In this document: positions 16,655 through 24,171 of the stretch, in pieces
How the letters are laid out: every line of letters starts with the position of its first letter
How positions within the stretch are numbered: position 1 is the first letter of the stretch
DNA from: Streptomyces sp. AC558_RSS880
Lineage (GTDB): Bacteria; Actinomycetota; Actinomycetes; Streptomycetales; Streptomycetaceae
DNA length: 64,000 nt
Assembly: GCF_019049255.1 (NCBI RefSeq)
Contig: NZ_JAGMUJ010000161.1
Location: 310,001-374,000 of the forward strand
Direction: 5' to 3'
Notes under the pieces: model-generated
Told to the model about the DNA's origin: nothing
The model's input: the letters and a program-made list of their open reading frames with translations, nothing else
Database searches by the model: none
Position numbers and translations under genes: made by a program

Positions 16655-17770
16655 ATGGATGACGTGCTCCGCCCATTGCTCGTGGTCGGCGGCTCGGTCG
16701 TGCTCACACTGCTGCTCGGCTGGGCCACCGACCTCCTGCTGCGCAAGGCCGACGAACGCCACCACGAGACCCCGCTGTGGGGTCTGCTGCGCCGCGGCCG
16801 GATCCCCTACCAGCTGCTGCTGTGCGCGGCCCTGCTGAGAGGGTCGTACGACGAGGCGGACCTGCTGCCGGACCACGAGGCCGTCATCGGCCGGACCCTG
16901 ACCCTGGTGCTGATCGGCTCGGCCGCCTGGCTGGCGATCCGTATCGCGGCCGCGGTCGTCGAGACCACGTACACGCGGTACGCCAGTAACCACCGCGAGC
17001 GCGACCCGGCGCGGGTCCGCCGGGTGCGCACCCAGGTGACGCTGATCCGGCGGGTGGTCTCCGCGATCGTCGGTGTGGTGGCGGTGGCCGCGATGCTGCT
17101 GACCTTCCCCGCGATGCAGGCGGCCGGGGCCTCGTTGCTGGCCTCGGCCGGCATCCTCGGCATCGTCGCCGGTGTGGCCGCCCAGTCCACGCTGAGCAAC
17201 ATGTTCGCCGGGCTGCAGATCGCCTTCGGCGACATGGTGCGCATCGGGGACACGGTGGTCGTGGACGGCGAGTGGGGCACCGTCGAGGAGATCACGCTGA
17301 CCTTCCTGACCGTGCGCACCTGGGACGAGCGACGGATCACCATGCCCGTGTCGTACTTCACGTCCAAGCCGTTCGAGAACTGGTCGCGCGACACGCCGCA
17401 GATGACCGGCACCGTCTTCTGGCACCTCGACCACTCGGCCCCGCTGGAGGCGATGCGCGGCAAGCTCCGCGACATCCTGCGGGAGTGCCCGGCCTGGGAC
17501 GGCCGCGCCTACAACCTGAACGTGACGGACAGCACGCCCAGCACGATGGAGGTGCGGGCCCTGGTGACGGCCAAGGACGCGGACGACATCTGGACGGTAC
17601 GGGTCGAGGTCCGCGAGCAGATGATCCGCTGGCTGGCCGACGCGCACCCGTACGCGCTGCCCCGGGTCAACACGGCCGACGCGGTGCTGCCGCCCCGACT
17701 CGACGGCCACCGCTCCCCCGACGGCGTGCCGGCGGCCCGTCGCGCGCACCAGCATCCGAGGGAGCGCTGA
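16655..17770 (+). CDS. MscS-family mechanosensitive ion channel
   Basis: The 371-residue membrane protein has three to four N-terminal spans (about 5-25, 45-60, 85-105, 130-150). The pore-lining TM3 reads SAGILGIVAGVAAQSTLSNMFAGLQI in two adjoining parts. The beta-domain signature GDMVRIGDTVVVDGEWGTVEEI follows directly, and the C-terminal alpha/beta cage extends to about 340. It would open on membrane tension to release solutes during hypo-osmotic shock. The ATG at 16655 is preferred over an upstream in-frame start because it begins the hydrophobic region. It converges on the SDR gene with only 7 bp between stops. Confidence 0.92.
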   Translation: MDDVLRPLLVVGGSVVLTLLLGWATDLLLRKADERHHETPLWGLLRRGRIPYQLLLCAALLRGSYDEADLLPDHEAVIGRTLTLVLIGSAAWLAIRIAAAVVETTYTRYASNHRERDPARVRRVRTQVTLIRRVVSAIVGVVAVAAMLLTFPAMQAAGASLLASAGILGIVAGVAAQSTLSNMFAGLQIAFGDMVRIGDTVVVDGEWGTVEEITLTFLTVRTWDERRITMPVSYFTSKPFENWSRDTPQMTGTVFWHLDHSAPLEAMRGKLRDILRECPAWDGRAYNLNVTDSTPSTMEVRALVTAKDADDIWTVRVEVREQMIRWLADAHPYALPRVNTADAVLPPRLDGHRSPDGVPAARRAHQHPRER

Positions 17771-17777
17771 CCCGCTC

Positions 17778-18518
17778 TCAGTGGCCGCGTTCGGCGCCGC
17801 CGTTGACCTGGACGATCTGGGAGGTGATGTGCGCGGCGCCCGGGGAGGCGAGCCAGTGCAGGGTCGCGGCGACGTCCCCGGGCGTTCCGGCACGCCCGTC
17901 CAGGGTCTCCGCGACCAGCCGGGCGCGCAGTTCCTCGTCGATGCCGTCGCCGAAGAAGGCGGTGTCCTCGATGTAGCCGGGGGCGACCACGTTCACGGTG
18001 ATGCCGTGCGGGCCCAGTCTCCGGGCCAGGTCATGGGCGTACGGGTGCAGCCCGGCCTTGGCCGCCGCGTACGCCACCTGTCCGTGGCCCCGGTAGGCGG
18101 CGATGGAACCGAGGAACAGCACGCGCCCGCCGGGTTCGGCGAGCCGGGCCCGCAGGGCCTCGGTGAGCAGGGCGGCGGTCAGCAGGTTGAGCCGGAAGTT
18201 GACCGTCCAGGAGCGGGCGACGGCGTCGAGCGGGTCGTCGCCGCCGGACTGGGGCTCGAGGAGCCCGTTGCCCCCGGCGCTGTGGATCAGCACGTCCACC
18301 GCGCCGAACTCCCGTCCCACGAAGCCGGCGACCCCCCGCACCGCTGCGGGGTCCGCGAGATCGGCGGCGTACGTCAGCGCGTCCGGCACCTTCGCCCGCT
18401 CCAGCACATCCCGACGCCGACCGAGCAGCAGCACCCGGTCCCCGTCGGCGGCGAACACCCGTGCGGTGGCGAGCCCGATCCCGGTACCGCCTCCACTGAT
18501 CACAACATTCCGGTTCAT
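17778..18518 (-). CDS. Short-chain dehydrogenase/reductase (SDR)
   Basis: The 246-residue classical SDR has the cofactor motif GGGTGIG at residues 9-15, the NxG-type motif SAGG near 80, the catalytic Ser in FLGSIAAYRG and the YAAAK pair about 13 residues later. LGRRRD after the second strand suggests NADP preference. The C-terminus ends ITSQIVQVNGG, typical of the family. The substrate is unknown. It lies 110 bp downstream of the antiporter gene on the same strand, so it may share that transcript. No terminator is visible before the convergent MscS stop. Confidence 0.9.
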   Translation of the reverse strand: MNRNVVISGGGTGIGLATARVFAADGDRVLLLGRRRDVLERAKVPDALTYAADLADPAAVRGVAGFVGREFGAVDVLIHSAGGNGLLEPQSGGDDPLDAVARSWTVNFRLNLLTAALLTEALRARLAEPGGRVLFLGSIAAYRGHGQVAYAAAKAGLHPYAHDLARRLGPHGITVNVVAPGYIEDTAFFGDGIDEELRARLVAETLDGRAGTPGDVAATLHWLASPGAAHITSQIVQVNGGAERGH

Positions 18519-18628
18519 AACGGCACTTTACGAACGAAAAGCCGCCAAAGGCGTCAAGCTCCTACGGGAAACGCCCACTTCCCGACCAACCGAAACGGGC
18601 GGTGCACGGGTGGGAGACCCGCGAAGCG

Positions 18629-20260
18629 TCAGCGCAGGCTGCGCACATCCAGATGCCGCAGCACCCGGTCCACGACCGCCGGGTCCGCCCCCGACTCACT
18701 CCGCGCCGCGATCACCTCGTGTCGCGCCGCGCTCAGCATCTCCCGCTGGATCGCCCGCACCCGCTTCAACCGCCGCGCCCGCTGCCGGTGTGCCTCCCGC
18801 CGCTCGTCGTCCGCGAGGTCGGGGCTGATCCGCACCCCGATGTCGAAGGCGCTGCGCAGCATCTGCTCGAACAGCTCCTCCGGCAGTTCCTCGGCCTCCT
18901 CGATCTCGCGCAGCCTGCGCTTCGCCGCCCTGGCCGCGCGGACCGCCAGGTCGCGCTCGAACCGCTTCTCCCGCCCGCTGTCGGCCCGCACTCCCAGCCG
19001 CCCCACCAGCCACGGCAGACTCAGCCCCTGCACCAGCAGGGTCGCCATGATCACGCCGAACGCGATGAAGACGATCTCGTCCCGGCCGGGGAAGTCACCT
19101 CCGGTGTCGGTCTCCAGCGGGATGGCCAGCGCCAGTGCGACGGAGGCCACCCCGCGCATCCCGGACCACCACATCACCACGGTCTCGCGCCAGCTCACCG
19201 GGATCTCCTCGGCGGTGTCCCGCGCGGCGTGCAGCCGTTTCGTCAGCCAGGTCGCCGGCAGCAGCCACAGCAGCCGTACCAGGACCACCACACCCACGAC
19301 CGCCGCCGCCCAGGTCAGCAGTTCGCCCCAGTGACCGGCCGCGGTCCGCACCGCGTTGTGCAGTTCGAGCCCGACCAGCCCGAACGCGACCCCGGTGACG
19401 AGGGTGTCGACGATGTCCCAGAAGGTGTGCCCGGCGAGCCGGGTCATGACGTCGTCGGCGTCGGTGGCGTACTCGACGAGGAACAACGCGGTGGTGAGCA
19501 CGGCGAGCACACCCGAGCCGTGCAGTTCCTCGGCCAGGACGTAGGAGGCGTACGGCACGAGCAGGCTCAGCCCGATCTGCAGGGTCGCGTCCCCGAGCAG
19601 ATCCATCAGCTTGTTCGCGCCCCAGCCCAGCGCGAGCCCGACCGCCACCGCCACCACGGCCGACAGCACCAGGTCGAGCCCGGCCTCCCAGACCGAGAAG
19701 CCACCGCTCACGGCGGCGGCGATCGCCACGTTGTAGAGGACGATGGCCGTGACGTCGTTGAAGAGCCCCTCGCCCTCCAGGATCGACACCAGCCGGCGCG
19801 GCAGCCCCAGCTTCCCGGCGACGGCGGTCGCCGCGACCGGGTCGGGCGGCGCGACCAGCGCGCCGAGGGCGAAGGCGGCGGCGAGCGGCAGTCCCGGCAC
19901 GATCGCGTGGGCGACGACGGCCACGCACAGCATGGTGACGAAGACCAGCGCCACCGCGAGCAGCAGGATCGGTCTGACGTTCGCCGCGAACTGCCGCCAG
20001 GAGGTCCGTCGTACGGCGGCGTACAGCAGGGGCGGCAGCAGCAGCGGGAGGATCAGGTCGGGCGGGATGTCGACGTTCGGCACGAACTCCAGCAGCGCCA
20101 GCACGGCTCCGAGGACCGTCATCAGCACCGGTGCCGGCAGCCCCAGCCGCTCCCCGACCGGGACGCTCACCACGGCCCCGAGCAGCAGGGCGAACAGCAG
20201 GGTCAACTGGTCCACGGTCACGGCTCCGGGCGCATCGACGATCGGCGGGCGGATCTCCAC
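18629..20260 (-). CDS. CPA1-family Na+/H+ antiporter
   Basis: The 543-residue protein has about 12 membrane spans in its first 410 residues and a charged cytoplasmic tail rich in Arg/Glu (about 410-543). LVAPPDPVAATAVAG and EGEGLFNDVTAIVLYN are the ion-binding motifs of the NhaP/NHE-type (CPA1) exchangers, with the essential Asp in the ND pair. It should exchange Na+ or K+ for H+ across the cytoplasmic membrane. The GTG at 20260 is the longest start; a GTG about 14 codons later is equally possible. It starts 42 bp after the GNAT gene on the same strand. Confidence 0.93.
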   Translation of the reverse strand: MEIRPPIVDAPGAVTVDQLTLLFALLLGAVVSVPVGERLGLPAPVLMTVLGAVLALLEFVPNVDIPPDLILPLLLPPLLYAAVRRTSWRQFAANVRPILLLAVALVFVTMLCVAVVAHAIVPGLPLAAAFALGALVAPPDPVAATAVAGKLGLPRRLVSILEGEGLFNDVTAIVLYNVAIAAAVSGGFSVWEAGLDLVLSAVVAVAVGLALGWGANKLMDLLGDATLQIGLSLLVPYASYVLAEELHGSGVLAVLTTALFLVEYATDADDVMTRLAGHTFWDIVDTLVTGVAFGLVGLELHNAVRTAAGHWGELLTWAAAVVGVVVLVRLLWLLPATWLTKRLHAARDTAEEIPVSWRETVVMWWSGMRGVASVALALAIPLETDTGGDFPGRDEIVFIAFGVIMATLLVQGLSLPWLVGRLGVRADSGREKRFERDLAVRAARAAKRRLREIEEAEELPEELFEQMLRSAFDIGVRISPDLADDERREAHRQRARRLKRVRAIQREMLSAARHEVIAARSESGADPAVVDRVLRHLDVRSLR

Positions 20261-20302
20261 CCTGCCACGCCGACGCCCTCACCAGGCCGTTCGCGGCCCC
20301 GG

Positions 20303-20770
20303 CTACAGGACGCGCCGCATGGCCCGGTGCGGTATCCCCGCGTCCGGGAACTCGGGCCCGTACGCCTCGTAGCCCAGCCGCTCGTAGAAACCGAGGGCGT
20401 GCGTCTGCGCGTGCAGGTCGACGGCGGTGAGGCCCCGCGCGCGGGCCGCCTCCTCGATGGCCCGCACCAGCGCCGCCCCGGCCCCGAGGCCCCGCGCCCG
20501 GCGCGTCACCGCGAGCCGGCCGAGCGAGCCGACCGCCGGGTCGCCGCCGTTCTTCGCCGCGGCGGCCTCGCCGTGCAGCAGGCGTCCGGTGCCCAGCGGG
20601 GTGCCGTCCTCCCCGACCGCCAGCACGTGGACGGCGCCGGCGTCGTAGGCGTCGTACTCGATGTCCTCGGGGACGCCCTGCTCGGCGACGAAGACCTCCT
20701 TGCGGACCGCGAAGCACGCCTCGCGGTCGGCGGCCTCCTCCGCCACGCGGACCACGAAGGCGGCGCTCAT
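20303..20770 (-). CDS. GNAT-family N-acetyltransferase
   Basis: The 155-residue protein has the GNAT fold: an N-terminal VRKEVFVAEQGVPE motif, then LGRLAVTRRARGLGAGAALVRAIEEAA, in which RRARGLGAG is the acetyl-CoA pyrophosphate-binding loop (Q/RxxGxG/A). It ends ALGFYERLGYEAYGPEFPDAGIPH, close to the ElaA-like subgroup. The ATG overlaps the pseudouridine synthase TGA by 4 bp (ATGA, 20767-20770) and a GAGGAG lies just upstream, so it is translationally coupled. An upstream in-frame extension is a shadow of the neighbour. The acceptor substrate is unknown. Confidence 0.9.
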   Translation of the reverse strand: MSAAFVVRVAEEAADREACFAVRKEVFVAEQGVPEDIEYDAYDAGAVHVLAVGEDGTPLGTGRLLHGEAAAAKNGGDPAVGSLGRLAVTRRARGLGAGAALVRAIEEAARARGLTAVDLHAQTHALGFYERLGYEAYGPEFPDAGIPHRAMRRVL

Positions 20771-21711
20771 GCGTAGGTCTCCTCGCGGACCTGGTCCAGC
20801 GCCTGCTGCAGGTCGTCCGGGTAGTCGCAGGAGAACTCCACCCACTGTCCGTCGCCGGGGTGCTCGAAGCCGAGGCGTACGGCGTGCAGCCACTGGCGGG
20901 TCAGCCGGAGCCGCTTGGCCAGCGTGGGGTCGGCGCCGTAGGTCAGGTCGCCGACGCAGGGGTGCCGGTGGGCGGCCATGTGGACGCGGATCTGGTGGGT
21001 GCGGCCGGTCTCCAGCTTGACGTCGAGGAGGGAGGCGGCGCGGAAGGCCTCGATGAGGTCGTAGTGCGTGACGGACGGCTTGCCGTCGGCGGTGACCGCC
21101 CACTTGTAGTCGTGCTGCGGGTGACGGCCGATGGGGGCGTCGATGGTGCCGCTGGTGGGGTCGGGGTGGCCCTGGACGAGCGTGTGGTAGCGCTTGTCGA
21201 CCGTGCGCTCCTTGAACTGGCGCTTCAGCGACGTGTACGCGTACTCCGACTTGGCGACGACCATGAGGCCGGAGGTGCCGACGTCGAGGCGGTGCACGAT
21301 GCCCTGGCGCTCGGCGGCGCCGGAGGTCGAGATGCGGTACCCGGCGGCGGCGAGGCCACCGATCACGGTCGGGCCGGACCAGCCCGGCGAGGGGTGGGCG
21401 GCGACGCCGACGGGCTTGACGATCACGACCACGTCGTCGTCGTCGTGCACGATCTCCATGCCCTCGACCGGCTCGGCGACCACCTGCACCGGCGCGGGCG
21501 CCTGCGGCATCTCCACCTCGAGCCAGGCGCCGCCGCTGACCCGCTCGGACTTGCCGACCACCGATCCGTCGACCGTGACCTTCCCCGCTGCGGCGAGCTC
21601 GGCCGCCTTGGTGCGGGAGAAGCCGAACATGCGGGAGATGGCGGCGTCGACGCGCTCGCCCTCCAGGCCGTCGGGCACGGGCAGGGTACGGATCTCGGGA
21701 ATCGTGCTCAC
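20767..21711 (-). CDS. RluA/RluD-family pseudouridine synthase
   Basis: The 314-residue protein has an N-terminal S4 RNA-binding domain (about 15-75, EGERVDAAISRMFGFSRTKAAEL) and a catalytic domain with the motif HRLDVGTSGL, whose Asp is the catalytic residue. RTHQIRVHMA and HPCVGDLTYG are further family motifs. It isomerises uridines in rRNA, most likely 23S rRNA, in the cytoplasm. The length is typical of RluD. It follows lspA by 43 bp and is coupled to the GNAT gene. The lspA-rluD pairing is common across bacteria. Confidence 0.94.
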   Translation of the reverse strand: MSTIPEIRTLPVPDGLEGERVDAAISRMFGFSRTKAAELAAAGKVTVDGSVVGKSERVSGGAWLEVEMPQAPAPVQVVAEPVEGMEIVHDDDDVVVIVKPVGVAAHPSPGWSGPTVIGGLAAAGYRISTSGAAERQGIVHRLDVGTSGLMVVAKSEYAYTSLKRQFKERTVDKRYHTLVQGHPDPTSGTIDAPIGRHPQHDYKWAVTADGKPSVTHYDLIEAFRAASLLDVKLETGRTHQIRVHMAAHRHPCVGDLTYGADPTLAKRLRLTRQWLHAVRLGFEHPGDGQWVEFSCDYPDDLQQALDQVREETYA

Positions 21712-21754
21712 CCGTCGAGTATGCCGGACGGGTCCGACAACCCCGTAGGCGCGT

Positions 21755-22357
21755 TCAGTCCTTGTGGACGGTGCCGTCCGGGTCGAGGCCGCGGAACGAC
21801 AGCAGCACGATCAGGATGCCGCCGCACACGATCGCCGAGTCCGCCAGGTTGAACACGGCGAAGTGCTTGGGCGCGATGAAGTCGACCACCGCGCCCTCGA
21901 AGACGCCCGGCGAGCGGAAGATCCGGTCGGTGAGGTTGCCCAGGGCGCCGCCGAGCAGCAGGCCCAGCGCGATCGCCCACGGCAGGCTGTAGAGCTTGCG
22001 GGCGAGGCGGATGATCACCACGATCACGGCTGCCGCGATCACCGTGAAGATCACGGTGAAGGCCTCGCCGAAGCCGAAGGCCGCGCCCGCGTTGCGGATC
22101 GCCTCGAACCTCAGCCAGTCCCCGATGATCTCGATGGGCTCGTGGTGCTCCAGCTTGGCGACCACGATCATCTTGCTGATCAGATCGAGGGCGTACGCGA
22201 ACGCGGCGACGGCGAACAGCACGGCGATCCGCCGCTTGCCGCGGGGCCCTCCGGCCTCCGCCTCCGCCGCCGTCCCCTCGGTGCCGGCCCGCTCCCGCTC
22301 CCCCCGGTCCGCGTCCGGGGTGTCCGGCGTACCGATGATGCGCTCCGCCTCTGCCAC
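21755..22357 (-). CDS. lspA: Lipoprotein signal peptidase (signal peptidase II)
   Basis: The 200-residue aspartic membrane peptidase cleaves diacylglyceryl-modified prolipoproteins. After a hydrophilic N-terminal extension of about 42 residues there are four spans. The catalytic Asp residues sit in GNLTDRIFR and FNLADSAIVCGG, and NAGAAFG is the conserved loop. The N-terminal tail is longer than in proteobacterial LspA, as is usual in Streptomyces. The GTG start has a GAGGGA upstream. It lies 66 bp downstream of the DksA-like gene and heads an apparent lspA-rluD-GNAT-antiporter run. Confidence 0.96.
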   Translation of the reverse strand: MAEAERIIGTPDTPDADRGERERAGTEGTAAEAEAGGPRGKRRIAVLFAVAAFAYALDLISKMIVVAKLEHHEPIEIIGDWLRFEAIRNAGAAFGFGEAFTVIFTVIAAAVIVVIIRLARKLYSLPWAIALGLLLGGALGNLTDRIFRSPGVFEGAVVDFIAPKHFAVFNLADSAIVCGGILIVLLSFRGLDPDGTVHKD

Positions 22358-22423
22358 GTGAGTCCCTCAACCTAGGTACCTGACTAAAGGATGAGGGTAC
22401 GGCACGCCCCGCGCGGCCGCCGA

Positions 22424-23590
22424 TCAGTACCGTCGCTCCTGCTTCTGCTTGCACTCGACGCACAGGGTGGCCCGGGGAAAGGCCTGCATACGAGCCTTTC
22501 CGATGGGATTGCCGCAGTTCTCGCACAGGCCGTAGGTACCGGCGTCGAGCCGCTGGAGGGCGCGCTCGAACTGGCTGAGCATCTCGCGCGCGTTCGCGGC
22601 GAGCGCGAGTTCGTGCTCGCGCGTGATGTTCTTGGTGCCGGTGTCGGCGTCGTCGTCGCCCGCGCCGTCGCCGGAGTCCCGCATCAGGCCGGCCAGCGAC
22701 TGCTCGGAGGAGGCGATCTCCTCGCGCAGCCGCAGCACCTCGGACGTCAGCTCGGCCCGCGCCTCCTGGGCCTCTTCCGGAGTCCAGGGCTCCTCGCCCG
22801 GACGTACCGCGAGGTCGCCCGGGCCCGCCGTGCCGATCCGGGCTTTGGGTACGGGGCTCTTCGCCGCCGTGGCCGTGCCAGGAGTCTTCTTCGCACCCAC
22901 CGTCGTCACTCCCGTCTGCGCCGCGGCATCCACCGCGCCCGCGTCATCGGCCGTGCTGTGCCCGGCCACATCCTCTACGGACCCACTGGCCCCGGCGGCG
23001 CCGCTCCCCGAGCGACCCGCCTCCGGGGACCCCGCGGAAACCGCCCCCGGGGCGGCCCCCTTCCCCGGCACCTCACCGGCCACCTTCTCTCGGCCCTTCT
23101 TCCCCGCCGCGGACGGCTTCCCCGCCGCGGACGGCTTCCCGGGCGCGGACGCCTTCTCGACGGCCGCTTCCCCGGCCGCCTTCCGCGCGGGTGCCCTCTT
23201 CGCCGAGGCGTCCTTCGCCACCGCCTTCCGCCCCGTCGCCTTCCCCGCCGACGTCTTCCCCGCGGGCGGCTTCTTCACCGACGCCTCCTCGACGGGCGCG
23301 GCCTCGGCCGCCGCCCCCCGCGCGATGGCCTCGTCGGCGGGTTCCTTCCCGGCCGTGGCCTTCTTGACCGACGCCTTCTTCACGGGTGACGCGGCGGGCA
23401 GCCCGGTCGCCACCGTCACTCCGTCGTGAGCCGTGCGCGCCGCCGCCTCCTCGGCGGCGCCCGCCGCCTTCTTCGCCCTCTTCCTCGCCGCCGCCTCGGC
23501 AGGCGCCCTCTCCCTGGCCCCGCCGCCATGAGCGGGTCCGGGCCTGCCGGACGGTGCCGGCTGCTGTACGGCGGTCTTCTTCGCCACCAT
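22424..23590 (-). CDS. DksA/TraR-type zinc-finger protein with a long Ala/Lys-rich N-terminus
   Basis: The 388-residue protein has two parts. Residues 1 to about 260 are low complexity, rich in Ala, Lys, Pro and Gly with recurring KKA/AGK/ARKA words like histone H1 or HU tails, and are probably disordered. Residues about 268-388 contain a coiled-coil region and the C4 finger (C356, C359, C377, C380: CENCG...CVECK), as in DksA/TraR proteins that enter the RNA polymerase secondary channel. The ATG at 23590 has an AAGGGG upstream. A fused nucleic-acid-binding tail plus polymerase-binding head is the obvious reading, though unproven. It may act on growth-rate or stress control of transcription. 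Confidence 0.85.
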   Translation of the reverse strand: MVAKKTAVQQPAPSGRPGPAHGGGARERAPAEAAARKRAKKAAGAAEEAAARTAHDGVTVATGLPAASPVKKASVKKATAGKEPADEAIARGAAAEAAPVEEASVKKPPAGKTSAGKATGRKAVAKDASAKRAPARKAAGEAAVEKASAPGKPSAAGKPSAAGKKGREKVAGEVPGKGAAPGAVSAGSPEAGRSGSGAAGASGSVEDVAGHSTADDAGAVDAAAQTGVTTVGAKKTPGTATAAKSPVPKARIGTAGPGDLAVRPGEEPWTPEEAQEARAELTSEVLRLREEIASSEQSLAGLMRDSGDGAGDDDADTGTKNITREHELALAANAREMLSQFERALQRLDAGTYGLCENCGNPIGKARMQAFPRATLCVECKQKQERRY

Positions 23591-23861
23591 GGCCGCGGCC
23601 CCTTCACATATTGTGATCTTGCGCGCAAATCGTTATGGGACGATAAATCGACTCGAGTCCCGCGGCAACGGGGCACACCGCCCGATTCCCTCGCCCCGCG
23701 GGCGCCGCGCGGCGAACCTGCATGCGTTGTGCCCAGCTCCCCGCCGGGTATGCCGCCGACATGGACGTCCCCGGGATCCGGACGGGCGCACCTCGCCATT
23801 CGAGGTACGCCGGGTCGTACGGCGAGCGGAAATCCGGTCGGCCGCCGTCCCCTCCGCGCCG

Positions 23862-23867
23862 TACACT
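23862..23867 (+). promoter_or_regulatory. Candidate -10 element of the ileS leader
   Basis: TACACT at 23862-23867 lies a few bases before the purine-rich start of the T-box leader and would place transcription start near 23874. No clear -35 hexamer is seen. Confidence 0.4.
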
Positions 23868-23871
23868 GGGC

Positions 23872-24161
23872 GGAGCGAAAAGCGTGGATGGGGACGAGTA
23901 GCGGCGTACGCAGCCCAGAGCGACCCGGGGACGGTGTGAGCCCGGGGGCGAGCGCGACGTGAAGATCACCCCGGAGCCGCCGGAAGAAACCCCTGTACGG
24001 GGCGGTAGAACCGGTATCGCGACCCCAATGAGGGGGCTCACCGGAGCGCACGTCGCACCGGGGGGCCAAGGAGGGTGGTACCGCGGGAGCGCGCCGACGG
24101 CGGCGCAGAGATCGACACAGCTCTCGTCCCTCCGGACGGAAGGCAGCAAGTCCGCCGGAGG
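23872..24161 (+). promoter_or_regulatory. T-box riboswitch controlling ileS (translational type)
   Basis: The leader contains the T-box sequence GGTGGTACCGCG at 24074-24085, preceded by the usual AAGGAG. An isoleucine specifier triplet ATC occurs at 23965-23967 in the context GTGAAGATCACC. Near the gene, CCTCCGG (24129-24135) can pair with CCGGAGG (24155-24161), which includes the ileS Shine-Dalgarno, making a 7-bp sequestrator. Alternatively GGAGGG (24070-24075) can pair with CCCTCC (24128-24133), an anti-sequestrator. Uncharged tRNA-Ile binding would favour the second structure and expose the ribosome site. Translational T-boxes upstream of ileS are known in actinobacteria; the pairings here are my reading. 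Confidence 0.92.
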
Positions 24162-24171
24162 AAGCCCGCTG

